A stretch of DNA of 64,000 bases, taken from contig NZ_FNYA01000005.1 of NCBI RefSeq assembly GCF_900108955.1, forward strand, positions 186,001 through 250,000, in the 5' to 3' direction. The notes under the pieces were generated by a model. It saw nothing but the letters and a program-made list of their open reading frames with translations, was not told where the DNA came from and did no database searches. Positions 49,541 through 57,413 of the stretch are shown in pieces. This DNA comes from Flavobacterium terrigena (GTDB lineage: Bacteria; Bacteroidota; Bacteroidia; Flavobacteriales; Flavobacteriaceae). The position numbers and the translations under genes were made by a program. Each line of letters begins with the position of its first letter. Positions within the stretch are counted from its first letter, which is position 1.

Positions 49541-52500
49541 TTATCCTTTTTTCAATAGTTTGAAAGTTTCTGTTTTTTCACCTATATGAACTCGGATTAC
49601 AAATAACTGTTCTCCTGTAATTCCAGAAAGATCTAATTCTATCTTTTGGTTGCTTCCTACTGCTTGTTTTTTAACTTCAAACACTTTTCTTCCAACGGCA
49701 TCAAAAACTTCTACATAGAAGCTGTTTTCAACCTCATCATTCAATAGAATAGTCACTTTACCATCTGTTGGATTCGGATACAAACTCACCAAGTTATTAA
49801 TTGGATTAAATGTATCGTTACCTAAAACACTTGTCAAAACATAACCTAAGTAATAATTATCTAAACTTAATGGAACATTATTAAAATTAACGATTCCGGC
49901 AACTGAAACGCCAGTGGCAATTACTTCATATGTACCAGTTGGATCTCCTTTTATCAATTCATAATGATCAACAGTTGCGTCAAATGTTGCAGAATTTGTA
50001 AAAACCTGAGATAAATCAACCTGAAGATTAGCTGTTGTAAAATTGAACGGATCAATATGCCATCCGCCTTTAAGATATGATAATGCTATTGAACTTCCAG
50101 GAACCACATCTGTAGTAGTGTCGTTCTTTTTACCAATAACAACATTGCTATTATAATTTGTAATGTTATCTAAAACACCTAATCCAACAACATTAATAAT
50201 GTTGTTTTTACTCCATTTCCCTTTTACCAAACTCTGATATTCAGTAGTAATATTGGCAATTGGCGATGTAGATGGAGCCAATACACCTCCATTTAGAGTT
50301 ATTGTTTGTTGAAAAATTCCTTTACTTGTAATTGTGCTTGTATTACCAACAGTATGTTCAAAATCATAATATACAGCAAGATTTAGTTCTGTACCAGCAA
50401 GTTCATAATGCATGTGTTGTTTTATTTCTGCTGGAGTAAGCGCTCTTTCCCAAATACGAAGATCATCCAAATCTGCTTGAACAGCACCTGTATAGGAAGG
50501 GCTATAACCTAAACCAAGTCCCCAAGTGTTTCCTACATATTGTCCAAAATTTGTTTGAGCAACAAATTCTCCATTTATGTAATATTTCACTAATCCGTTT
50601 TTCACAGCAGTAACTGTTACATGATTCCATTCACCAATATTCCATGCTGCACCTTGTTCAGAAATAGTGCTCCATCCCGAAGTATTGTTACCTAAAACTA
50701 CATTCAATTTATTACTATCAGGAAATTCAAATGAAATACCAGTTGTATTACCACCAACTCTTCCATTACTTGCTAGCAACTTGAAATTAGTTCCTGGGTC
50801 TGAGTTAAGTCTTGCCCAAAATTCAATTGTAAAATCATCACTTAATACATTATTTACTAATGCTCCTGGAAGCACCATTTGAGAAGCTCCAGTTACTCTT
50901 AACGACGCACCACGAGTACTTACAAATTCGGCACCAGCCAATATCGTTTCATCAGAAATTAATCTTCCATAAAATACAAGATTATCTAATGCACCAATGA
51001 ATTTTTTACCTTCGAAGTTATCACCCACTTTTAAATCCGCTGGAGAAATAACAGGAGAAATAACATTATTCCATGTTTGAGTCGCTAAACCGTTAAGATA
51101 CAAATACAATTTTCTTCTTACATTATCATACTTCCAAGTAACATAAGCCCATTCATTTACTGCTAATCCACTTTGACTAGTGTAAACAACATTAGAAGCA
51201 TGGTCTTTATAAGTCAATTTTCCGTTAGCATCAATACCAAGAGAAACTCCAGTTCCCGTTGCGCCGTTAGAAAGTATTGTTGAACCATTTGCTTGAAATT
51301 GTGTTGGTTTTACCCAACAAACCAAACTGAAAGGACGATTATGAAAATTAAGTGAAATCGCATTTGGTATTGTTACTGATGTAGTTGAACCAAAACTTAA
51401 TGCTTCATTTGTTACACCATTTCTGTCACTTACATATGTTACGTTTGTAGCTGTAGCCGAATGATTATAAGTTGAACTATCCGTAAGAGAATTACTTATT
51501 TTTAATTCTAATTTAAGTGCATCCGCATTTTGACTCGTAAGCATATCTTCATGAATGATGCTTTCAAAATAAGGTACTCCGGTTTCACGAACGTATTCTA
51601 CTTTCATTCTTCTATCGTCCTCAGGACCAAAAACATTGATTCTTAAATACGTTTGGTTTCCACCAGACAGAATAGGATTCGCATTATAATCGATAGTTGG
51701 AGCGTTCGAACTTACGTCTGAATTTACATTACCTGAAACAAAATCGTAAAGCGGATATTTCACATCTGAACCTTGACGCGTATATAATCGTTGTGAATGA
51801 ATATCAGCACTCAAACAAAGTACACCATTGATGTTATTGTTTTTGATAAAATTTGTAAGATCAGTTGCTTCAGCGGTAGCAGAGAAATTTCTTCCGCCAA
51901 GATTAGTAAAAGTAGGCGTTCCGCTAATAATTACTTTAAATTTCGCTGTTGAAGCTAAAAGTGCACTTTTCAACCAAATCAATTGATCAGGACCAAGCTG
52001 TACTGCATTTCCAACACGGTAACTACGATTATCTAACATAAAGTATTCTACATCTTTATATTTGTATGATGAATGAAGTCCTGGATTTTCAGGAGTACTC
52101 AAATATTCTGGATTGGGCCACCAGTCTTTGAAAATTTCTTTCATTTGCGCTAGTGTAGGCATGGTTTTGTCGAAATCATTTGGACCAGTATCATGATTAT
52201 CTGTAATTGCAATTTGCGGCATTGCTTTAATCAAATTATCATGAAAACCTCTGTAAAACATATAACGATCAAACGCCATGTCTTTGTTTGCCCAATCGTC
52301 TAAAGCTCCCGGACATTGACCTGGCGCATGCATGTTACCTAAAAGATATGTTGCATCTCCTAACCAAACCATCATGTCGCTACCTTCTTGAGCCATAACA
52401 TTAAAGACTTGAGGAGTTCCATTGAAGTGAGTTGTTGATTCTGGTAAATCAATACAACGACTCAAATCATAAATTCTGGCACAACCTCCAGAAAGAAATT

Positions 52501-52894
52501 CAAAATCATCAATAATTTCTTGCTCGTTTTTAATTATAGTGGTTCTGTTGGCATCCGCAACACCATTTATCATAATCTTAGCCGTGTAATTTCCACCAGC
52601 TGCAAGGTTTGTGTATTCGTACGAACGTAAATTGTAACCTAAACGAGTGTCCGTATTAAACAAAGTTCCAGTAAGTAAACTACCTGGTGTGTTGTTTTCG
52701 CTCATAGAAATAGAAAGCGTATTTCCTGAACCCGTGTTGTTTTTTGTTAGCACCCATACTCGAACCTTATTATTGTAAGGTACGCTCATCATCGGGCCAA
52801 ATACGATTGAATCTCCAGGAATAGTTTGAGCTTGTAGGCAGTTACTTAATCCAAGGAAAAACAATAATCCTAAAATGAATAGTTTTTTTCTCAT
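49541..52894 (-). CDS. PhoD-like metallophosphatase fused to LamG domains and a T9SS sorting domain
   Basis: The 1117-residue protein has a signal peptide (LFILGLLFFLGLSNCLQAQ) and an N-terminal fibronectin-like segment. A PhoD-type metallophosphatase domain spans ~130-450, with FLSGGCARIYD, MVWLGDATYLLG, AITDNHDTGPNDFD, YFMLDNRSYR, and LCLSADIHSQRL with YDFVSGNV. A first LamG domain (~480-665) and a second LamG-containing block (~670-1030, RVTGASQMVLPGALVNN...FTIEFWARLN...DDLRIWERALTPAEI) follow. A T9SS type A tail (NLVSLYPNPTDGKVTILL...FVIRVHIGEKTETFKLLKKG) ends it. It is predicted to be a cell-surface phosphodi- or monoesterase. The last ~460 residues are closely similar to the separate protein at 55168-56661, and both genes share their promoter design. 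Confidence 0.88.
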   Translation of the reverse strand: MRKKLFILGLLFFLGLSNCLQAQTIPGDSIVFGPMMSVPYNNKVRVWVLTKNNTGSGNTLSISMSENNTPGSLLTGTLFNTDTRLGYNLRSYEYTNLAAGGNYTAKIMINGVADANRTTIIKNEQEIIDDFEFLSGGCARIYDLSRCIDLPESTTHFNGTPQVFNVMAQEGSDMMVWLGDATYLLGNMHAPGQCPGALDDWANKDMAFDRYMFYRGFHDNLIKAMPQIAITDNHDTGPNDFDKTMPTLAQMKEIFKDWWPNPEYLSTPENPGLHSSYKYKDVEYFMLDNRSYRVGNAVQLGPDQLIWLKSALLASTAKFKVIISGTPTFTNLGGRNFSATAEATDLTNFIKNNNINGVLCLSADIHSQRLYTRQGSDVKYPLYDFVSGNVNSDVSSNAPTIDYNANPILSGGNQTYLRINVFGPEDDRRMKVEYVRETGVPYFESIIHEDMLTSQNADALKLELKISNSLTDSSTYNHSATATNVTYVSDRNGVTNEALSFGSTTSVTIPNAISLNFHNRPFSLVCWVKPTQFQANGSTILSNGATGTGVSLGIDANGKLTYKDHASNVVYTSQSGLAVNEWAYVTWKYDNVRRKLYLYLNGLATQTWNNVISPVISPADLKVGDNFEGKKFIGALDNLVFYGRLISDETILAGAEFVSTRGASLRVTGASQMVLPGALVNNVLSDDFTIEFWARLNSDPGTNFKLLASNGRVGGNTTGISFEFPDSNKLNVVLGNNTSGWSTISEQGAAWNIGEWNHVTVTAVKNGLVKYYINGEFVAQTNFGQYVGNTWGLGLGYSPSYTGAVQADLDDLRIWERALTPAEIKQHMHYELAGTELNLAVYYDFEHTVGNTSTITSKGIFQQTITLNGGVLAPSTSPIANITTEYQSLVKGKWSKNNIINVVGLGVLDNITNYNSNVVIGKKNDTTTDVVPGSSIALSYLKGGWHIDPFNFTTANLQVDLSQVFTNSATFDATVDHYELIKGDPTGTYEVIATGVSVAGIVNFNNVPLSLDNYYLGYVLTSVLGNDTFNPINNLVSLYPNPTDGKVTILLNDEVENSFYVEVFDAVGRKVFEVKKQAVGSNQKIELDLSGITGEQLFVIRVHIGEKTETFKLLKKG

Positions 52895-52927
52895 GTTTAA
52901 TTTTATTTATTTTTTACAATTATTTGT

Positions 52928-52953
52928 CAAATATATTGTTGATTTCCAGTCAA
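52928..52953 (-). promoter_or_regulatory. Promoter of the PhoD/LamG gene
   Basis: On the minus strand TTGAC (TTG at 52951-52953) precedes TATATTTG (52928-52935) with a short 15-base spacer, 33 bases before the ATG. The same -33/-7 pair and spacing recur at 56702-56727. The unusually short spacer suggests dependence on an activator. Confidence 0.6.
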
Positions 52954-52967
52954 AATTAGATAAGATG

Positions 52968-52989
52968 GTACTCAAAAACTACTAAACTG
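52968..52989 (-). promoter_or_regulatory. Operator, 11-bp tandem repeat (copy at the PhoD/LamG gene)
   Basis: On the plus strand GTACTCAAAAA (52968-52978) is followed by CTACTAAACTG (52979-52989). The block begins 33 bp from the upstream edge of the -7 box. The same block at the same distance precedes the LamG paralogue (56742-56763). In transcription orientation the unit is TTTTTGAGTAG. Confidence 0.6.
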
Positions 52990-53065
52990 AAATAGCTTAA
53001 ACATTGCTTAATCTTAATTTAAAATACCGATGGGATTGTAAATTTTAAGATATTTAAATTCGATT

Positions 53066-55036
53066 TTATTGATTCTTAAATTTTGAAACTGGATTATCAG
53101 TAAGTGATTCCATAAAAGCAATAAGTGCCGCAATTTCTTTTTTAGAAAGCTTCAACTTATCTGGCGGAAGTGTTTGGTTGGGTACTTCGTAAGTCAAACC
53201 TAATCCGGCAGCGCCACCTTTGTTATAAAAATCGACTACTTCGTTAAGTGTGTTATATGCACCGTTATGAAAATATGGAGCGGTTAATTTCACATTTCGT
53301 ACCGTCATGGTTTTGAATGATTTTCTATAGATTTCCTCATTATCTTCTGTGAATCCGTTTTCGATACGACCTAGATCTTCGTCAACATCAAACGTATTGG
53401 GTTTTGCTAGAACTCCTAATACTTCACTTTCGTTCTCGTGAAATAATGGCGGAACCAATCCCGTAAATGTGGGTGCAAAATGACAAGTCGCACAACCTGC
53501 TTTACCCATAAATAAATTAAACCCTTGTTTTATCTGCGATGGGATGCCTTTTAATTCTCCACGAGCATATTGGTCGAATATGCTATTAAACGACCTTAGA
53601 GAAGCAACATAGGACGCCAAAGCCGCTGACAAGCGATAACGAGTTATGTCTTTTTTACCAAAGGCTTTTTCAAATGGTTGTTGATAATCAGGATTGTTTT
53701 TTATTTTCTTAACTAATTCCGGAAAGTTGGTATTAAATTCCATGTGATTTTCAATAACGTGTCCGGCTTGTTCCTCTAAATCTTGTGCGCGTAAATCATA
53801 AAAAAAACGATCAGAAAATACGGAATTCACCAATGAAGGCGAATTTCTTTTCACGTTTTTACCTTCTATATTTGAAAGTGATTTTGGTACACCATCCGAA
53901 AAAGCTTTATCAGGATTATGACAAGAAGCGCAGCTCATTTTACCACTATCACTCAATGAAGTATCATAAAACAGTTGCTTGCCCAATTCTTGAAGTGCTT
54001 CGCTATCTTCTGATTTTTTAAGAATCGTATAATAGTAGGGATTTAGGAAATCTTCAGCAAAAATAGACACGCTATATGCATTCCATGAAGTAGTTTCTCG
54101 GCTTATTTCTGATGTGCTTTTTATTTGCAAACTAACCTGCATTTGCAATAAGGCTTTGTATAATGGATTAACATGTGAAGTTATAAATGTAAACCTATCA
54201 AAACGATTGAAATCTTTATTTTTATTTAAGTATGCGATGGCATTTTGGAACTGTTTTTTTAATTCTTCTTGTTCAGCAATAGGTAATTTTAAAAGTAATG
54301 GTTGTAAAACTTCTTGAATTCCTTCTAAGGAAACGGCCGCTTCTTCCATTGCGTTTTGTGAACCTGGTGTATCAAAACCTGTAATTCCCATTGAAAAGAT
54401 GCGAACCAATTCTAATCGAGTTGCCTCCATAATTTCATGATCATAAAAGTAATTACGCATTTCCAGTGTTTTCACCAGAATAACGTAATTATCTTTTAAA
54501 TCTGATGTAAGTTTTAAAACATCATCTGCATTGATATCATCATCAAAAATCATTTCATCTAGCACTTGCAAACCAACTGGTGTTACAACTTTTGGCGCAC
54601 CACGATAATGATCAGTTTCTAAATAATCTAGAGGTTGCGATTTTTTGATTTCTTCTGGAGTTAATCTGTAATAATGCGTATCAGAATTATGTTCCTCGCC
54701 AATAGGATAAGGATCCAAATGATTTAAAGGCGGACCGTTAATGTATGATTTTATATGTTTTGGATAATAATACTCCAAAATACATTCGGCTTTTTTAAAA
54801 CTAAGTCTTGTTTTTTTGAGTTGGTTACGAAGTTGTTCAACAGTAACACATTTATTTTGGTACGAAATAGCAATTGTATTCAATTTATCTATTTCCTTAG
54901 CCAGGGTTTTAGCTTGAGTGGTTATAATATGACGAAAATTGTTTTCAGAATAATCACTTTTTGAGATACCATTTTGATTCCAGAACCAAATGGCAATAAC
55001 AAAAAAAACAATTGGAAAAGACAACTTAAAGTTCAT
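53066..55036 (-). CDS. Diheme cytochrome c peroxidase-family protein with long N-terminal domain
   Basis: The 656-residue exported protein has signal MNFKLSFPIVFFVIAIWFW. A ~310-residue N-terminal helical region (DKLNTIAISYQNKC...QPLLLKLPIAEQEELKKQFQNAIAYLNKN) could be imelysin-like. A C-terminal diheme peroxidase/MauG-like domain carries CASCH (369-373) and CATCH (515-519), with GKQLFYDTSLSDSGKMSCASCH and LTAPYFHNGAYNTLNEVVDFYNKGG. Canonical CcpA proteins are ~330 residues, so the N-terminal half is an addition. It lies between two LamG/T9SS genes on the same strand, with terminators on both sides and its own promoter. Confidence 0.87.
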   Translation of the reverse strand: MNFKLSFPIVFFVIAIWFWNQNGISKSDYSENNFRHIITTQAKTLAKEIDKLNTIAISYQNKCVTVEQLRNQLKKTRLSFKKAECILEYYYPKHIKSYINGPPLNHLDPYPIGEEHNSDTHYYRLTPEEIKKSQPLDYLETDHYRGAPKVVTPVGLQVLDEMIFDDDINADDVLKLTSDLKDNYVILVKTLEMRNYFYDHEIMEATRLELVRIFSMGITGFDTPGSQNAMEEAAVSLEGIQEVLQPLLLKLPIAEQEELKKQFQNAIAYLNKNKDFNRFDRFTFITSHVNPLYKALLQMQVSLQIKSTSEISRETTSWNAYSVSIFAEDFLNPYYYTILKKSEDSEALQELGKQLFYDTSLSDSGKMSCASCHNPDKAFSDGVPKSLSNIEGKNVKRNSPSLVNSVFSDRFFYDLRAQDLEEQAGHVIENHMEFNTNFPELVKKIKNNPDYQQPFEKAFGKKDITRYRLSAALASYVASLRSFNSIFDQYARGELKGIPSQIKQGFNLFMGKAGCATCHFAPTFTGLVPPLFHENESEVLGVLAKPNTFDVDEDLGRIENGFTEDNEEIYRKSFKTMTVRNVKLTAPYFHNGAYNTLNEVVDFYNKGGAAGLGLTYEVPNQTLPPDKLKLSKKEIAALIAFMESLTDNPVSKFKNQ

Positions 55037-55058
55037 TTGTCATAAGTATAAAGAATTG

Positions 55059-55086
55059 CAAAACTAGTTCTTTGATAAAACCGCAA
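55059..55086 (-). promoter_or_regulatory. Promoter of the diheme peroxidase gene
   Basis: On the minus strand TTG (55084-55086), 17 bases, TAGTTTTG (55059-55066), 22 bases before the ATG. It lacks the CTACTCAAAAA operator of its two neighbours. Confidence 0.5.
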
Positions 55087-55125
55087 TGTTACTGAGACAT
55101 TAAGAAACGATTAAAAACTAAAAAT

Positions 55126-55153
55126 AAAAAGCTCAGCAAATACTGAGCTTTTT
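55126..55153. terminator. Terminator downstream of the LamG/T9SS gene
   Basis: GCTCAG (55131-55136) and CTGAGC (55143-55148) with flanking A5/T5 runs form a hairpin just after the LamG gene in transcription direction. Confidence 0.85.
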
Positions 55154-55167
55154 ATTAAAAACTAGTA

Positions 55168-56661
55168 TTATTTTTTCAACAACTTGAATGTTTTTATTTG
55201 GTCACCAACTTGAACTTGGATTACAAATAACTGCTCACCAGCAATACCAGTAAGATCTAATTCAATTTTTTGGTTACTTCCAATTGCTTGTTTTTGAATA
55301 TCTAAAACTTTTCTTCCAACAATATCAAAAACGGTAACATTTACATTACTTCCAGCTTTACCGTTTACCTCAATAATTGTATTACCTTCTGTTGGGTTTG
55401 GATATAAACTTACTGTATCATTAATTGAGTTAAATGCATTATTACCAAGTACACTTGTTAAAATATACCCTAAGTAATAAGTATCACCACTTAATGCAAC
55501 GTTAGTAAAAGTAACAATTCCACTTGCTGATGTTGCAGTTCCAACTATTTGATAAGTTCCATTTGGATCTCCTTTTATCAATTCATAATGATCAACTGTT
55601 GCATCAAATGCAGCAGAATTTGTAAATACCGCAGCTAAATCTACTTGAAGATCTGCTGTTGCAAAGTTAAGTGGGTTAATTTCCCATCCACCTTTAAGAT
55701 ATGACAATGCCATTGTACTTCCTGGAACAACATCAGTAGTAACATCATCTTTTTTACCAACAACAACATTCGTGTTAAAATCTGTAATCGTACCTAAAAC
55801 ACTAAGACCTACAACATTAACCGTGTTGTTTTTACTCCATTTTCCTTTTACTACATTTTGGAAATCAGAAGCAATATTAGCAACTGGTGAAGTAGATGGT
55901 TGAAGTGAATAATTAGTACCTAAAGTGATTTCAAATTGAGTAGTTCCATTACTAGTAATTGAGTTTGTATTTCCTACTGTATGATCAAAATTATAATATA
56001 TTCCAAGACCAGTTTCTGTACCTGCTAATTCATAATTCATATTTTGAAGAATTTCTGCTGGTGTAAGTGCTTTTTTCCAGATACGAAGATCATCAAGTTC
56101 TGCCTGAACAGTATTTGCAGGATAAGGAGAACTGTAACCTAGACCAAGTCCCCATGTATTTTCTACATATTGTGTAAAGGCAACTTGAGCTACAAACGTT
56201 CCATTAACATAATACTTAAGAAATCCGCCATTTTCAGCCGTAACTGTTACATGATTCCATTCTCCAACATTCCAAGCTAAACCTTGATCAGTAATAGAAG
56301 ACCATGATCCAGAGTTGTTTCCAATTACCACATTCAATTTGTTAGTTGCAGAAAATTCAAAAGCGATTCCAGAAGTAAAGTTAGAAACAGGTAATCTTCC
56401 GTTACTTCCAATCAATTTAGCACTTGTAGCGGGATCAGTATTAACTTTAGCCCAAAATTCGATTGTAAAGCTATTATTTGTAACAGCATTATTAAACACG
56501 CTATTTACTGTTGCTCCTGGAACTATCATTTGTGTTCCTCCTGTAACTCTAAGTGATGTACCACGTGGAGTAGTTAAAGTAGATTCTGTTAAGGTAGTTT
56601 GTGCTTGTAAGCTAAATCCGCTTAGTAATAACAAACTTAAAAAGTGTAATTTTCTTTTCAT
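55168..56661 (-). CDS. Secreted LamG-domain protein with T9SS sorting domain, paralogous to the C-terminus of the PhoD-like protein
   Basis: The 497-residue product has signal MKRKLHFLSLLLLSGFSLQAQ. A LamG/concanavalin-like domain (~35-215) contains FTIEFWAKVN, EWNHVTVTAENGGFLKYYVNGTFVAQ and DDLRIWKKALTPAEI. A ~190-residue beta-rich module follows (KGKWSKNNTVNVVGLSVLGTITDFNTNVVVGKKDD), then a T9SS type A tail (SLYPNPTEGNTIIEV...FVIQVQVGDQIKTFKLLKK). It aligns end to end with residues ~665-1117 of the PhoD-like protein, well over half the residues being identical. It has no catalytic part, so it is a carbohydrate- or protein-binding surface protein or a partner of the enzyme. It shares promoter and operator with the enzyme gene. 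Confidence 0.88.
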   Translation of the reverse strand: MKRKLHFLSLLLLSGFSLQAQTTLTESTLTTPRGTSLRVTGGTQMIVPGATVNSVFNNAVTNNSFTIEFWAKVNTDPATSAKLIGSNGRLPVSNFTSGIAFEFSATNKLNVVIGNNSGSWSSITDQGLAWNVGEWNHVTVTAENGGFLKYYVNGTFVAQVAFTQYVENTWGLGLGYSSPYPANTVQAELDDLRIWKKALTPAEILQNMNYELAGTETGLGIYYNFDHTVGNTNSITSNGTTQFEITLGTNYSLQPSTSPVANIASDFQNVVKGKWSKNNTVNVVGLSVLGTITDFNTNVVVGKKDDVTTDVVPGSTMALSYLKGGWEINPLNFATADLQVDLAAVFTNSAAFDATVDHYELIKGDPNGTYQIVGTATSASGIVTFTNVALSGDTYYLGYILTSVLGNNAFNSINDTVSLYPNPTEGNTIIEVNGKAGSNVNVTVFDIVGRKVLDIQKQAIGSNQKIELDLTGIAGEQLFVIQVQVGDQIKTFKLLKK

Positions 56662-56701
56662 GTGTTTTGATTTTAAATTGTTGTGTTAAATTATTTCTGA
56701 C

Positions 56702-56727
56702 CAAATATATTAGTCTTTCAAGGTCAA
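56702..56727 (-). promoter_or_regulatory. Promoter of the LamG/T9SS gene
   Basis: On the minus strand TTGAC (TTG at 56725-56727), a 15-base spacer, TATATTTG (56702-56709), 40 bases before the ATG; this is the same geometry as at 52928-52953. Confidence 0.6.
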
Positions 56728-56741
56728 ACCCTAATAATACA

Positions 56742-56763
56742 CTACTCAAAAACTACTCAAACC
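56742..56763 (-). promoter_or_regulatory. Operator, 11-bp tandem repeat (copy at the LamG gene)
   Basis: CTACTCAAAAA (56742-56752) and CTACTCAAACC (56753-56763) form an 11-bp direct repeat. It starts 33 bp from the -7 box, exactly as at the PhoD/LamG gene, with 16 of 17 central bases the same (the exception is a C/A difference). Confidence 0.65.
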
Positions 56764-56919
56764 GCATAAATAGGCGCTCCTTTAAACTTTCATTCAACAT
56801 TATTCACATGATAAATCTATGTTTTTAACAGCTCTTTATTTGCTTTTTTATTTTAAACATATTCAACTTCGTATAAAACTTGGTAAGATTGGATTAAGAA
56901 ATGTTAGCTCAAAAATGTT
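56764..56919. other. AT-rich spacer without gene (part of a ~350-bp gap)
   Basis: Between the LamG promoter region and the long hairpin at 56920 no ORF, RNA gene or further clear signal is seen. The whole gap 56662-57009 thus holds one promoter with operator, this unassigned stretch and one hairpin. Confidence 0.4.
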
Positions 56920-56979
56920 ATTCAAACAAAAAGCATAATTAAAAATTATTACATTTTTAATTATGCTTTTTGTTTGAAT
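56920..56979. terminator. Long perfect inverted repeat (27-bp stem) downstream of the response regulator gene
   Basis: 56920-56946 is the exact reverse complement of 56953-56979 with a 6-base loop. The stem is AT-rich with a single GC pair cluster (AAAAAGCATAATT). It lies 30 bases after the response regulator stop on the minus strand. It probably acts as terminator, but it is much longer than the other terminators in the window and lacks a trailing T-run. Confidence 0.65.
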
Positions 56980-57009
56980 CTATAATTAATTCAGTTATTA
57001 TTAAAATAT

Positions 57010-57402
57010 TTAAGGAAGCTTATTTAAAATATCAACCAACAAAGGTTTTTCTATATAATCAATCACATCAGGATCAATCTTTGCTTTTTGCTTATCCACT
57101 TCACTAACAGAAGAAGAAAGGATATAAATAGAAACATGGTCTTTTATTTCTGCGTTAACATTGTGAAATTCTTCCATAAATTCCCAGCCCGACATCGTAG
57201 GCATATTAATATCTAAAAAAAGAACTACTTTTTCAGCATTAGGGCTACTAAAATTGGATTTAATATAATCAAGACCAGTTTCGGCATCAGTAAAAGTAAT
57301 AACATCCGCACCCTCAACACTTTTTTTAATGTTCTTCGTACATAATAAATTATTTATCGGATCATCGTCAATAACGATAAAACGTTTAAAATCGTGAATC
57401 AT
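57010..57402 (-). CDS. Single-domain response regulator (CheY-like)
   Basis: The 130-residue protein consists only of a receiver domain: VIDDDPINN (acidic pocket), phospho-Asp64 in LFLDINMPTMSGWEFME, Ser/Thr in IYILSSSVS, and Lys in YIEKPL. No output domain is present, so it signals by protein contact or passes phosphate on. It follows the PAS histidine kinase by 11 bases and is surely its co-transcribed partner. Confidence 0.92.
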   Translation of the reverse strand: MIHDFKRFIVIDDDPINNLLCTKNIKKSVEGADVITFTDAETGLDYIKSNFSSPNAEKVVLFLDINMPTMSGWEFMEEFHNVNAEIKDHVSIYILSSSVSEVDKQKAKIDPDVIDYIEKPLLVDILNKLP

Positions 57403-57413
57403 AACAACTCATT

